64,000 nt of DNA. Source: Ficedula albicollis (Eukaryota > Chordata > Aves > Passeriformes > Muscicapidae). The position numbers were made by a program, and so were the translations under genes. The notes beneath the pieces were generated by a model. It had not been told where the DNA came from. It saw only the letters and a list, made by a program, of their open reading frames with translations, and ran no database searches. Below, in pieces: positions 42,516-52,879 of this stretch (position 1 is the stretch's first letter; every line of letters starts with the position of its first letter). Location: NCBI RefSeq assembly GCF_000247815.1, contig NC_021677.1:60708802-60772801 (forward strand), read 5' to 3'.

Positions 42516-42988
42516 AGACCATGAAGGTGATCACAGGGCTGGATTTCCTCTGCTCTGGAGCCAGGATGGGACAGCTGGGGCTGTTCAACCTGGAGAAGGT
42601 TCTTCCAGAGTGGCTTCAACATGGAGAAGGTTCTTCCAGAGTGGCTTCAGAGCCCCTTGCAGTGCCTAAAGGGGCTCCAAGAGAGCTGGAGAGGGACTGG
42701 GGACAGGGGATGGAGGGACAGGACAATGGGGAGTGGCTTTAAGCTCAAAGAGGGCAGGTCTAGGTGGGATATTAGGAAAAAATCCTTCCCTGTGAGTGTG
42801 GGGAGGCCCTGGCCAGGGTGCCCAGAGAAGCTGTGGCTGCCCCTGGATCCCTGGCAGTGTCCCAGGCCAGGCTGGACAGGGCTTGGAGCAGCCTGGGATG
42901 GTAGAAGGTGTCCCTGCCCATGGCAGGGGGTGGAACTGGATGAGCTTTTAGAGTTCCTTCCAACCCAAACCATTCTGTGATTCTGTGA
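42516..42988 (+). mobile_element. CR1 LINE 3'-end copy with intact terminus
   Basis: 'CATGAAGGTGATCACAGGGC', 'CTGTTCAACCTGGAGAAGGT', 'GGAGTGGCTTTAAGCTCAAA', 'CAGAGAAGCTGTGGCTGCCC', 'CTTCCAACCCAAACCATTCT' and then GTGATTCTGTGA follow in canonical order. It is the second-longest CR1 here, truncated at the 5' end. It carries a 31-bp internal duplication. Confidence 0.93.
42591..42651. repeat. two-copy tandem duplication, 31-bp period, inside CR1
   Basis: 'TGGAGAAGGTTCTTCCAGAG' starts at 42591 and 42622. CR1 elsewhere carries this block once, so the duplication post-dates insertion. Confidence 0.92.
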
Positions 42989-44451
42989 ATCAGTGTCTCA
43001 GTGCTTCCAGCATGTTTAGGATTGGCAATCCCAGTTTTCAGGCCAAGAGGTAGAGGTGAAACAAGGATAACCAGCACTGGTGAGCTCAGACCACCAGCAT
43101 CAGCCTCATCCCAGCAATCTAAAAGCTGCCTCTGTCTTCTCCACCACTACAGACAAGGACAAGTCCTGCTGATTGGAGCAACCTGGAGCCACTTGAGACA
43201 GAAATCACAGCTCCCTGCTGGAGAGGCATCAGGCAACGGGCAGAGCTCCCTGGATTTGTGTTTCTCAAGGGAAGGGACCTCACCAGCAACTCTGATCTCT
43301 GGGACTTCACGGGTATTCCGTAAGTAGATCAGTGTGAGTCCTTTATAGACTTAAATAGATAAGACATTTTCATGGCCATGATAATCAATTCCTCTGCTTA
43401 ATTAGCCTTGAGGATCTAAGAAAATATGAATCTTTTTTCTAGGGAAAAAAAGCCCAGCATTTCTACAGCAAAGCTACAGTCAAGGAGGCTCCACAGCAGC
43501 TGCAGCATGATGGGCACCAGCCCTTTGCCCTGCAGAGAGTGGCAGGGTCCAGGTGCCAGGGAGGGCAATAAGGTGGGAGCAGGGGCAGATGGAGCCAAGA
43601 TCCTGCTGTGGGGCTGGGAAGGTGTTCAGGTTATCTGTGGAGACAGGAGCACACAGTGCAGACCCCATGCCTGTCCCCAGCCTGAGCTTCACCCATCATT
43701 TGCCTTTGCTGGAGGGAACAACTCAGAAAAATCTATGTCGATGTCCTCTGAGATGGCTGAGGACAGAGCTGGGGCTGCAGCTCTGCCTCCAGTGGGCTTA
43801 GTGCCAAGAGAGACAGGGAAAGAGATTTAACCTGCCAAGTATGAGCTGCCAGGGAAAATTTCAAATACTAAATAAATGCAGAAAAGTGCTTCTATTCCCT
43901 GCCTTGATCCCTTCTTTGAGCTGGCTGGACTTTGTAAGTCTATGTCCATGCTCCTGGACGAGAGGTTGGGCCAGAGTGGTGTCCCCAAGAATGGCAGCAC
44001 AGCCAGTGTCTCTGAGCCCACTGAGTTGTGGAATCATCTGTGATGGATGAAACCAGAGCACTCACATCCACAGGGATCAGATCAGCCCTGGATGGGGATG
44101 TTCAGTGCTGCTGGGCAGGATTAGGCCCCCAGCTTGTCTGTCTCCTCCAGCACCTTGCACTGATCCTGGCCACAGCCAGATGTTTGTGGGGAAGGTGTAA
44201 GAAGTCTGGGAGCAGGCAGACACCCACCCAACCCCAGTGTTTTCCCTCCTCTGCCCTATTTCTCTGCCAGGCAAAGGGGACTGTGATGGGTGCTGTGCTC
44301 TGGCTGTGGGGTGAGCTCTGTGTGCTAGAGGCTTTCATTATTTCTTTTTGAGTTATATTATTTCTGAGTTGTAGCAGCCAGAAGATGCTGCATTTGGGGC
44401 TGGTGGCTGAGGTTGCAACGTGACCCACAACAATGGGATAGAGCAGCTGGG
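42989..44451. other. unique intergenic sequence
   Basis: No gene is recognised. The frames of 107-134 codons here lack any known domain. Confidence 0.5.
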
Positions 44452-44565
44452 ATGGAGCAACCTGGGATAGTGGAAGGTGTCCCTGCCCATGGAGGGGGGT
44501 GGAACTGGATGGGCTTTAAGAGATCCTTCCAACCCAAACCATTCCATGATTCTATGATTCTATGA
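44452..44565 (+). mobile_element. CR1 LINE 3'-end fragment with intact terminus
   Basis: 'TGGGATGGAGCAACCTGGGA', 'TCCTTCCAACCCAAACCATT' and CCATGATTCTATGATTCTATGA are present. It is the best-preserved terminal ATTCTATG repeat in the window. Confidence 0.93.
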
Positions 44566-45245
44566 AAGCAGGAAGATTAATATCCCCACCAGCTCTTCCA
44601 TTACCTAAAACCAGCTCCAGCTTCTCTAATTTTCCACTACAGACTCACACAGGTCTGAACAGGTCATACCTCAGCCTCAGGAAATCCTGACATTGGCTGG
44701 AGTCACCTTTCATCAAACCTGACACCTCCTCAACCCCCAAAATCGTACCTGAAAAGCATTCAATGCCCTGCCTATGTCCCTCTCTCAGATAATTATCACC
44801 ATCCCCGTGACTCCATAGCCAGGCCAGTGGGGCATCCCAATCCCCCTGTGCCACTGGCTTCAAAATCTAGCTTTGGATTAAATAATCCTGCATTTGGTTG
44901 GGAAATAATAGGTGCCACTCTGTTTGTGAGTTATTGCTTTTGGTAATGAAAGCCTCTTCCAACCCAATTAGCAGGATACTTCAGAAAGGCAAAGGACAAA
45001 GCTATGATAGCTCAGGGATAAAAATAGTTAGTGGATTTGGATTGGAAGGGGGGGGGGAAAGGAGAAAAAAAGTGCACAGACATCATAACCTTACAGCAGA
45101 CCTTGTCCCAAATTGTGTCATTCTGGATTGGGTTGAGAGAGGATTCACCAAGCACCTGAGGATGCTGTAAAGAGGCTTTGCACCTCGTGGCAGGGATGTA
45201 TCCCACATCACTCCTGCTGGGATGTGCACCAGCAGTTGAAACACC
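44566..45245. other. unique intergenic sequence with a G10 run near 45048
   Basis: No gene is recognised. Confidence 0.5.
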
Positions 45246-45588
45246 AACGGAGGGGAGACCTCATTGCAGCCTCCAGCATCTTCTCAAGGGGAAGCAGAGG
45301 GGCAGCACCAACTTCACCCTCCTGAGTGACAGGACCCGAGGGAACGGCTGGAGCTGAGTCAGGGAAGGGTTAGGTTGGATGTTAGGAAAATATTCTTCAT
45401 CCAGAGGGTGCTGGGCACTGCCCAGGCTCCCCGGGGAATGGGCACAGCCCCGAGGCTGCCAGAGCTCCAGGAGTGTTCAACAACACTCTCAGGATGCCCA
45501 GGGTGGGATTGCTGGAGTGTCTGCACAGGAATTGCACTCTGAGCCTTGTGGGTCCCTTCCAGCTCAGGATGTTCTGTGATTCCATGAA
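45246..45588 (+). mobile_element. CR1 LINE 3'-end copy, 'CTTGTGGGTCCCTTCCA' subfamily
   Basis: 'ACGGAGGGGAGACCTCATTG', 'GTTGGATGTTAGGAAAATAT', 'CACTCTGAGCCTTGTGGGTC' and 'CTCAGGATGTTCTGTGATTC' give the sense tail of the subfamily also seen in antisense at 29744 and 30487. Its terminal repeat is cut at 45588 by the LTR-like element to its right. Confidence 0.88.
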
Positions 45589-46597
45589 TGCAGTCTCCAA
45601 CCCTCCTAGCCCGGCTCTTAGGGCCAGAGGCTTCACTGAACTCGGTGATTTTATGCAGAAAGAAAATCTGACCCAATTGTTCAGGAACTAAAAAACTTTA
45701 ATACTAGAAAATAACAAACAGCAAACCCGAACAGTTTGTGGTGAATGAACTGGGAAAGATGGGACAGGGAGTCTTGAGCCATCCACGAGGGCAAATGGCC
45801 AAAAGCAGGTGTTAGGGCATGGCAGGGGTGTTTATAAACTTGGAGGAGGGGACGAATTAGGGCAAAGTTTAGGGAGAGTTTCCAATAATAGAGTATCCAA
45901 TAATGAAGGGTGATTAGGAATATTGAAATTATTGCAGCAAAAAGGAACCAATGGTAACAAGGGAAGCAGAGAACTTCCTGGCAATGATCAACATATTAGA
46001 TCTGGGGGTGGTTTTTTACTCACCACTACTGCAAGGGTTTTCCCATGGTCATCTGTGTAGTAACTGGACAATGCAGAGGAGGAGATGCTCAGCTTTGTCC
46101 CTCAGCAAAGCTGGGGTTTCCATTCTCACAGGAGTCCTCAGGAAAACTCTTGCTGGCTCGTGGTCTAGGGGTGTCATTTAGACCAAGTGCTGTTGAAGTC
46201 ATCATGGCAGGACAGAGCCTGTGGACACTGCTGAAGGCCTAAGCAAATTTCAGCCAGGCTTTTTCTCAGGTTCTGAGTCTTCTTCTCAGGTTCTGAGGAC
46301 TTTTTCTCAGCTCCAGCCTGAATCTTTCCCAGAGTGATAGCTTTCTTGTAAATAGAAAAGAATTAATAAACAGAGATTAGCACCTGGTGCTCACCATGGG
46401 ACAGTGTGTGATGTACATGACAGGGGATGTTTTCTCCTATTGTCCAATGAACTACTGTCCTACAAATATAGGTTGGGTTTTCAGTAAAGTGCTTCTTTCG
46501 CCTAAGAAAAAAATCCTCAGAACCTGAGAAAGAGAAAAGGACTCAGAACCTGAGAAAAGGCCTGGCTGAAATTTGCCTAGGCCTTCAGCAGTGTCCA
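45589..46597 (-). mobile_element. candidate solo LTR (1,009 bp), with 6-bp target-site duplication
   Basis: The element runs TG...CA and is bounded by CATGAA at 45583-45588 and again at 46598-46603. This is a perfect 6-bp direct repeat, as made by ERVK-type integrases. Read on the minus strand it has TATAAA at 45838-45831 and the polyadenylation signal ATTAAA at 45702-45697, 130 bp apart, with about 110 bp left to the end as U5. It interrupts the terminal repeat of a CR1 copy. There is no internal retroviral sequence. It contains an unusual inverted repeat in U3. Family not named; boundaries rest on the TSD. Confidence 0.6.
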
Positions 46598-46613
46598 CAT
46601 GAACCAGGCTCTA
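46214..46613. repeat. inverted repeat, arms ~100 bp, spacer ~200 bp
   Basis: The left arm is 46214-46306 and the right arm 46506-46613. 'GTGGACACTGCTGAAGGCCT' on the left faces AGGCCTTCAGCAGTGTCCAC on the right, and each arm carries two copies of CTCAGGTTCTGAG. The arms match closely with a few small gaps. An RNA across it would form a long hairpin. Confidence 0.85.
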
Positions 46614-47480
46614 GTTGATGGTATATGATTTTCTGCAGTGCTGCTGAGCTAGAGTTACGGTTTTTACTCTTTTGTTGTGTGTTGGTTTGTTGTTTTCGGG
46701 GTCTGAATTGCACCAAAGGCCCCTCATTTGCATGTGGTTCATGTGCAAGTTCTTCTGGGAGCAGCGGATGTGGTCCCTGACAGAAAGGGTCATGGACACA
46801 GGGAAGGAAAACAAACACAGCATCAGCAGAACACATCTTAACTTATCAAGGGATATTAACACTTAACAATGACAACAAAAGATAAGTTTTAGAATTTTAA
46901 CACTTAACATTCAATCGTAAACTAACACTTTAATTAAGAGCTTATTAACATTTGATATTCAACAGTAAACCAACACCTTCATCAAGAGTTTGTGTCTTTG
47001 GAGTTTTATTCTTTACAATCTGCACTTCTATTGGAGCTAACCTCAACACACGGAATGTTTTCTCCAGGCACCCTGCACTGAGGGCTGTGCCTGGGGAGGG
47101 AATGCTGGAGGCTCAGCTCCCTTCTTTATTTGCTTTATTTGCTCCCTTCTTTTCTTTGTGGGAGCTGAACCCCACAAGGCCCAAGGCGGTGTGAGCAGCC
47201 TCACGGCCCAGCTCTCACCAGGACACGAAACCTGCATTTCCAGGGGGTTTTGGGGCTCTAATCCCAGCTGCAATCCCGGCTGCCTCACATAATGGGTTGC
47301 ATTACACGTAATCCATGCACTAATACGCTCTGAGCGGGAGCCAGAGCTGATGTTGGGATGTTTTCCTGGGAAAAACCGCGTGGCCTGCTGCAGGGAGGCT
47401 GGGCTGTGCCTGAGGACAGGCCTGGGGGGTTCCTCCACGAAATAAACCAAACCTGGGCGGTTCTAAGAAAAAATTGGCAT
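46614..47480. other. unrecognised AT-rich intergenic sequence with degenerate repeats
   Basis: Between 46852 and 46985 the phrase TTAACACTTAACA / CTAACACTTTAATTAAGAGC / CCAACACCTTCATCAAGAG recurs in degenerate form. It may belong to an LTR-type element I cannot name. No gene is seen. Confidence 0.4.
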
Positions 47481-47548
47481 CTCTGGGAGTGTTCAAGGCC
47501 AGCTGGGGTGAGTTCTCTGGGAGTGTTCAAAGCCAGCTGGGGTGAGTT
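47481..47548. repeat. two-copy tandem duplication, 34-bp period, inside CR1
   Basis: 'CTCTGGGAGTGTTCAAGGCC' and its near copy start at 47481 and 47515. The unit is CR1 sequence present once in other copies. Confidence 0.9.
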
Positions 47549-47632
47549 TTGGAGCAGCCTGGTCTGGTGGGAAGTGTCCCTGCCCATGGCAAGGGTGTTG
47601 GAATGAGATGGGCTTTAAATTCCCTTCCAGCC

Positions 47633-48223
47633 TGTTATAAATACATATTATGGTGTTGCTTTTTTGTAAATATTAAAGTAAATACTGTATGTGTAGTGTT
47701 AAAATAGTTTTTAAAATAAAGTTTTCTTTAAGAACAACATAAGCTAATAAAGTGTCTTATAATAAGTAAACTACCTACTTAATTAAGTAACACCCAATAA
47801 AGACATCTGCTACTAATATACCAGTCATCAACACTGACCAGCTACGCTACTAATATACCAGTCATCAACGGCGACCAGCTACAAAAATTAAAAACCACAG
47901 CCCAAATTAAAACTAAGAAAAAAAATAAATTAAAACCACAGCCAAAATCATGCATACTCTAAAAAGACAAACTCAAAAAGTAATAAAGTAAAATAGTTCT
48001 TAAAATGTAAAAAATAGTTTGTAAAAAAGTTTGAAAATGTATGATGAGTCTATAAATATGCAACAAGCTAATAAATTTAAAAGGAGTTTCCAAAACAACA
48101 AGTGTGCATTTGGCTCAATGCCAAACACCTGTCCATTATAACCTTTTACTTTATTGTTTGTCTCTTATTATCTTTTAGTAAATTTTTTAAATTTTACCCA
48201 AAAAATAAATCTCATTTTTCACA
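47633..48223 (+). mobile_element. candidate solo LTR (591 bp) nested in CR1, 5-bp TSD
   Basis: It begins TGTTATAAATAC and ends CTCATTTTTCACA, giving TG...CA ends. The flanking 5-bp sequences are CAGCC (47628-47632) and CAACC (48224-48228), a target-site duplication with one mismatch, as for ERVL-type insertions. It is very AT-rich, with TATAAATA at about 48052 and AATAAA at 48204. The end 'TTTTAAATTTTACCCAAAAA' fits avian ERVL-like LTRs (from memory). It contains a 37-bp duplication. Strand is inferred from the TATA/poly-A order. Confidence 0.68.
47809..47882. repeat. two-copy tandem duplication, 37-bp period, inside the LTR
   Basis: 'CTACTAATATACCAGTCATC' starts at about 47810 and 47847, with small differences (AACACTGACC/AACGGCGACC). 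Confidence 0.9.
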
Positions 48224-48245
48224 CAACCCAAACCATTAGTCTATA

Positions 48246-48850
48246 GAACAATTCGGGAATGTAAATGTATTTGGGATGATAATATATGGCTACACAACAC
48301 ACAGGTCAGGTACAGCAGACAGAACAGAGGCAATATATAGCACAAAAAAATATACAGCACAGAAACATTATATAGCTCATAATATATAGCAAATTTCTGT
48401 GGCTGTGTGGAAGGATTTACACAAGGAAGGAGTTTGAAGGCTTGAGGGCGAGGGCAGACATTCCTTAGAGCAAACCCCAACCACAGGTTCAAGAGGATTC
48501 AGAGCAGAAATCCTAGGGGAAAAAAAAAAAGAAAAGCAAAACAGCAAATATAGCTAAAACCCCATCCGTATCAAAATAAAACTGACTGGATTTATGGCTA
48601 GCATTTTAAATTAAAGGCTTTGCATAATGCACAAGGTTTGTGTTTTATTAGACTTGCAGCCAGAAGCAAGAGAAAGTCGTGGCAAGAGGGAAGAAGCAGA
48701 AGACACAGCTCAAATTCCCAAAGCTGCCCACCTCCCATCCAGGCTGGGAATGTGAGGGACACCCTCCCAGTGTGAAACAAACGAGCTAGGGATTGTAAAT
48801 GGGCTAACTGTGCCACCTAATTAGTGGCCTTGTCTTCATTTTCTTCTGTC
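48246..48850. other. unique intergenic sequence with A10 near 48520
   Basis: No gene is recognised. The first 120 bp are AT-rich with ATATAGCA-like repeats (ATATATAGCAC, ATATACAGCAC, TATATAGCTC). Confidence 0.5.
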
Positions 48851-49290
48851 TTCACTCAGAGTTGGGATTAAAAACAAAGGAGATGAATTTCTTGTGTTCA
48901 GACTTGGTTGTTTATTAAATCTTATCAAAAGTACAGAGACTTTGCAACACTTCCAGCTAGCAGCTGAAAGTGAGTAAAATGGAGGCGAATCCAGCTAGTT
49001 ACAAGGTCTAATAAAGCTAAACAATCCAATAGAGAATTAACACCTGTATTATTTATACTTTTAACCCAATAACCAAACCTCTGTGACCCCAGTGCAGCAC
49101 TAACTGTCCAACCAAAAACTACTGCCTGAAACCATGAAGGAGAAGGAAGAAGACAGAAAGAGACAATTCCCAATAACTTCCATCTTGTCCCATACCTACG
49201 ACTATATTCTAAAAATCCCAAACCCTTCACCATGTGAAAGCACACACTTCTATTTAACTACACACCCGTGATTTTAACTCCATCACTCAA
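48851..49290 (-). mobile_element. LTR-like element, boundaries approximate
   Basis: Read on the minus strand it shows an LTR layout: start near TGTGTAGTTAAATAG, a CCAAT-like ATTGG, TATAAAT at 49057-49051 and AATAAA at 48916-48911 about 135 bp later, then a short U5 ending in CTCCTTTG. I recall similar songbird LTRs but cannot name the family. No clean 5-6 bp target duplication was found, so the ends are uncertain; no internal retroviral genes are present. Confidence 0.5.
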
Positions 49291-50261
49291 ATTTGGAAGC
49301 TTCTCCAAGGCCTCAGGTCAAAAGCAGTGTTCTCCAGGGGATCAGTGCCAGAAAGCACAGAAAGCTCAAAACCCCAGGATTCTGGGATCCAACAGTGGAT
49401 GATACAGGAATGAAGAGCAGGAGATTTAAATTTTTTGATAAACTCGTTCCAGCTGTGAAAGCTCCCTGTCCATGCTTGTGGGGCGCGGGCAAGTGCTTCT
49501 CCCCAGGCACAGCTTCTTCATCCAGCCTGACTCTCCCTGGGCTGAAAGCAGTTCTGTGCCTTCATGGCAAAGGCATCTGTAGCCAAAGGAACCCAAACAA
49601 ACGCTCTGATGATCCCAGTAGGTCATTAGCACTTTACAACCTCAGTTATCCCTGCCACCACCCACCCCCAGTTTTCCAATACTCCCATGTCATCCTGATA
49701 AGATCAGTGTTGGTTTTTTTCTGCTGATCCAGGACCAAGAGAAAACTTTGAGGCTAAAGAAAAAATTCTTAATTAAAGAGAGCTGATTTGAAAATAACAT
49801 CCCCCACGATTTTTATTGAGGGAATGTGTTTCACGTGGCTTTTCGCACACCATTAAAACTGAAGAATTTTTGGCCAGCCAACAGTTTTGGTTGGGAGTAT
49901 CTGATGTTTTGCTTATATCTGTGTTTACTCCTATGTGCCAGCTATTGCCATCTGGAAACAGCCTTTTACTACAGTGGGTTTATCACACAGAGAAATAAGC
50001 TCAGTTGTCAACTTCTCTAATAAAGATGAGAGGCTCGGTACAGATCTAAAAGCAAAATGCTGTCCCATATTCCCTATTAGGCTGAATACTGTCAGGTTTC
50101 TCCTGTGTCTCTATTTGTGTGCCCTTCTCCCAGACATAATGAAAAAGAAACTGCAGGGCTGAGAAAAAAAGGAACCGTGTTGCTTAACCTGGAATGAAAA
50201 ATCGTTTTTGTTTGCAAGGATGCCCACTTGGTGAGTATATTAAATAAAGATATTAAAGATT
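49291..50261. other. unique intergenic sequence
   Basis: No gene is recognised. The frame at 49293-49727 (144 codons) shows no domain. Confidence 0.5.
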
Positions 50262-50440
50262 GGGAAGAAATTCTTGGTTGTGAGGATGTGAGGTTCTGGC
50301 ACAGGTTGCACAGAGAAGCTGTGGCTGCCCCATTCCTGGATGTGTTCAGGTTGGACAGGGCTTGGAGCAGCCTGGGACAGTGGAAAGTGTCTCTGCTGGT
50401 GGAAAGGGGTTGGGACAAAATTGTCTTTTAGGTCCTAGGT
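50262..50440 (+). mobile_element. CR1 LINE 3'-end fragment
   Basis: 'GAAGAAATTCTTGGTTGTGA', 'GGTTCTGGCACAGGTTGCAC', 'AGAGAAGCTGTGGCTGCCCC' and 'CTTGGAGCAGCCTGGGACAG' are present, fading after TCTTTTAGGTCCTA. The terminal repeat is lost. Confidence 0.88.
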
Positions 50441-51047
50441 TAGAAAATGCCTAACCTTAAACATATATTTAAGGTTAACCTGTTCAGTGAAGCTGAAATC
50501 ACTGGGACTTCAGCATGTGCTCCAATCCATGCTCTAGAGTCAGAGAGCTGCTCACTGCCACAGAGCTGGAGAGTCCCTGGAAAAGGGGCTGTCTTCCTTC
50601 TCTTCACAATGCCTGAGTATTTCATAGCCCCAGGATGAAGCAGTGAGGGCATCTGTGTTTAAAGAAAACATGTTTAACATCGAGAGATTTGTAGCTTAGG
50701 GCAAAAGCAGCAGGAATTTTCCCCGTGTCGTTTCCCAGACTCCCCTGAGCTTCCTGCCCGATTTCAGGCTGCTCAGAAAATGCCAATATAACAGAAAATA
50801 ATTATAATAATAAAAGAAAACCTCCTTCTCCCACTGCACTTTGCCAGACTGTGATTGTGTGTTTAATGGCCATCATATATTTGAAAGTCTTCCAGTGGGC
50901 AGCTGTGTGTCTTCTGCTTTGCTGCACAAAAGTGTTATTCTTTCAGCAGTGCTTGTCCTTTGTATTCCCAAAGGCATGGAATCCTCTCTCCCATTTCCCA
51001 CAGCTCTGTGCTGCAGCCAGCCCAGGTGAGAGCCCAAGGAGTGCCAC
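50441..51047. other. unique intergenic sequence
   Basis: No gene is recognised. Confidence 0.5.
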
Positions 51048-51162
51048 ATGCCCAGAGAAGCTGTGGCTGCCCCTGGATCCCTGGAAATGTTCCAGGCCAG
51101 GCTGGATGGGGCTTGGAGCAACCTGGGATAGTGGAAAGGGGTTGGAGTGGGATGAGCCTTTC
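51048..51162 (+). mobile_element. CR1 LINE 3'-end fragment cut by a poly-C run
   Basis: 'CCCAGAGAAGCTGTGGCTGC', 'CCTGGAAATGTTCCAGGCCA', 'CTTGGAGCAACCTGGGATAG' and 'GTTGGAGTGGGATGAGCCTT' are present. The expected final CTTCCAACCCAAACC and ATTCTATG block is absent, and C28 begins exactly where it should start. Confidence 0.88.
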
Positions 51163-51208
51163 CCCCCCCCCCCCCCCCCCCCCCCCCCCTTTTTTTTTTT
51201 TTTTTTTT
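51162..51208. repeat. C28 directly followed by T19
   Basis: C at 51162-51189 switches to T at 51190-51208. It stands in place of a CR1 3' terminus. Confidence 0.92.
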
Positions 51209-51462
51209 AAATTTATTTTAAAGCTCTATTGATTTATTTTAAAGCCCGATTTTAGTGGTCCCATAATCACAGACTCTTCAAACAGGCACATTTCTTGTGA
51301 CTGGTTAGCAGCACGAACAGCAAATTGTCTGTCCTTGGCTAGAAAGCTCTTTCTGCACAAATTTATGCCAGATTGGCAAATTTTCCTGTGATTATTTCAT
51401 TTGTTGAGCTTCTGTGGCTGAAAACATATGGAATTTTGGGATATGTAAGCTTTTGGGGCAAG

Positions 51463-51572
51463 GCCACATTGGATAGGGCTTGGATCAACCCGAGGTAGTG
51501 GAAAATGTCCCTGTTCATGGCAGGGGGGTGGAATAGAGGGTCTGTAAGGTACCTTCCAGTTCTGGGATTAGA
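51463..51572 (+). mobile_element. short CR1 LINE 3'-end fragment
   Basis: 'GGCCACATTGGATAGGGCTT', 'TGTCCCTGTTCATGGCAGGG' and AAGGTACCTTCCAGTTCTGGGATTA are present. It is diverged. Confidence 0.75.
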
Positions 51573-51833
51573 TGATGCCACACTGCTGGAAGGACTAAAA
51601 GGATGTGCCACTGTTGGATTTCAGCTTGGCTTCACTCCAGATTCACCTTGGAGACCTCACCAGAGGCTCCAGGAGAAACCCCAATCCCAGGGCCATGGTC
51701 ATTCACTCCTCTCTGTCCTCAGTAGGACTGGGGGATCATCCCACATCCCATACACATGTTTCAGCCCCTTTCCCAAATTCTATATCAGCTTGATTTGAGA
51801 TTCACTTGCTGGCTCCAGACCTGACCTCCCTGG
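51573..51833. other. unique intergenic sequence
   Basis: Nothing is recognised between the CR1 fragment and the LTR-like element. Confidence 0.45.
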
Positions 51834-52650
51834 TGTTGGAGTCAGTGAGTCGGGGGTCTCTGAATTCTTCAGAGAGAAATCAGAGTGCAGGGATTGAATT
51901 AAAGCCCGTGGATGGATTGAAGTATATTAAGCCACTCACACATAAGGCAGAGGTGTAAGTTTAAGTTTTAGGATAAGTAAGTGAGTCAGTCAGTAAGTTT
52001 TAGTATGAGCTCTAGTGCTTTTAGTAAGTAAAAGGTTTAGCTGCCAGAGTGGAAGTGCGAGTGAAGGTTGAAAAACACACTGATGTTTTCAGTGGAGGCT
52101 CCAGGACCACGGTTGTATTTAGACAGTATTTAGACATAATAGTTATAGTAAGAATATTGCTTACATTTTTCAGATAGAACAAGATAGATTGTATGAGTAG
52201 TCTGTACCTAACTTGGCATGTTAAGAAACTGGAATTCTAATAGGTTAAGGAGTGGTGGTCTGAGTTTGTCTTAGCTTGTTGAGAAGATCCTAAATAAGAG
52301 TTGGTATTGGCGAGAGCTGGGGCTTTTGCCATTGCTTTTTTGCTTTTTCTGCTTTTCCTGCCATTGCTTTTGCTTTTGCTTTTGCTCACTGTCATCAGTC
52401 AACACCCAAGAAGAAAATAGGAGCTGCCACAGCAACATCCTCCCTGGGACCTCTGACAAGAGCAGCTTCTGCTTCTGTTTGGGACTTTATACCAAAACTT
52501 AGCATGACTTTGATGTCTGTGACTGTGCCTTTTGAGACTGATGTGCTTCTGCAATAAATAACCTTTTAGCAGCTGTTAGCTGCTTCGCTCATTTTAGAAG
52601 ATAACCCGAGGAAGTTGGTGCCTAGAGCAACCAGAGGTCATAACCTCTCA
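51834..52650 (+). mobile_element. candidate solo LTR (~817 bp)
   Basis: The proposed ends are TGTTGGAGTCAG and AACCTCTCA, with flanks CCCTGG (51828-51833) and CACTGG (52651-52656), a 6-bp duplication with one mismatch. The layout suits an LTR: TA-rich TAAATAAG at about 52291, a TTTTGC-repeat stretch (52326-52386), AATAAA at 52553-52558 and about 90 bp beyond as U5. No internal genes are present. The right end is uncertain because a pure TSD match is lacking. Confidence 0.5.
52326..52386. repeat. (TTTTGC)n-type microsatellite inside the LTR candidate
   Basis: Imperfect units become perfect at GCTTTTGCTTTTGCTTTTGC near 52366. Confidence 0.85.
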
Positions 52651-52749
52651 CACTGGCTCTGGGGATGATTTGAAAACATCCCACCACCACCAAAGCTTGG
52701 AAAAGCCACTGAGACAGAAATCAGGCTGCTGGGGCCGAGTTGGGAGCCG

Positions 52750-52823
52750 ATTCCCCAGGAATGGGGGGGGGGGAAATCAGAAGCCCATTCCCCAGGAATG
52801 GGGGGGGGGGAAATCAGAGTGTT
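52750..52823. repeat. two-copy tandem duplication, 37-bp period, with G11 runs
   Basis: ATTCCCCAGGAATG followed by a G-run and GGAAATCAG starts at 52750 and 52787. Each copy carries the CATTCCCCAGGAATG palindrome-like core. Confidence 0.9.
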
Positions 52824-52879
52824 TGCTGGTGTGTGTGCCCAGCTTTGCCAACCCAGCTCGTCTGTGGCAGCAAACAGAG

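Larger units (their letters stand above)
47481..48245 (+). mobile_element. CR1 LINE 3'-end copy split by an LTR insertion
   Basis: CR1 sequence runs to 47632 (TTCCCTTCCAGCC) and resumes at 48224 (CAACCCAAACCATTAGTCTATAG). Joined in concept these make the usual CR1 terminus, so the 591 bp between were inserted later. Confidence 0.82.
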
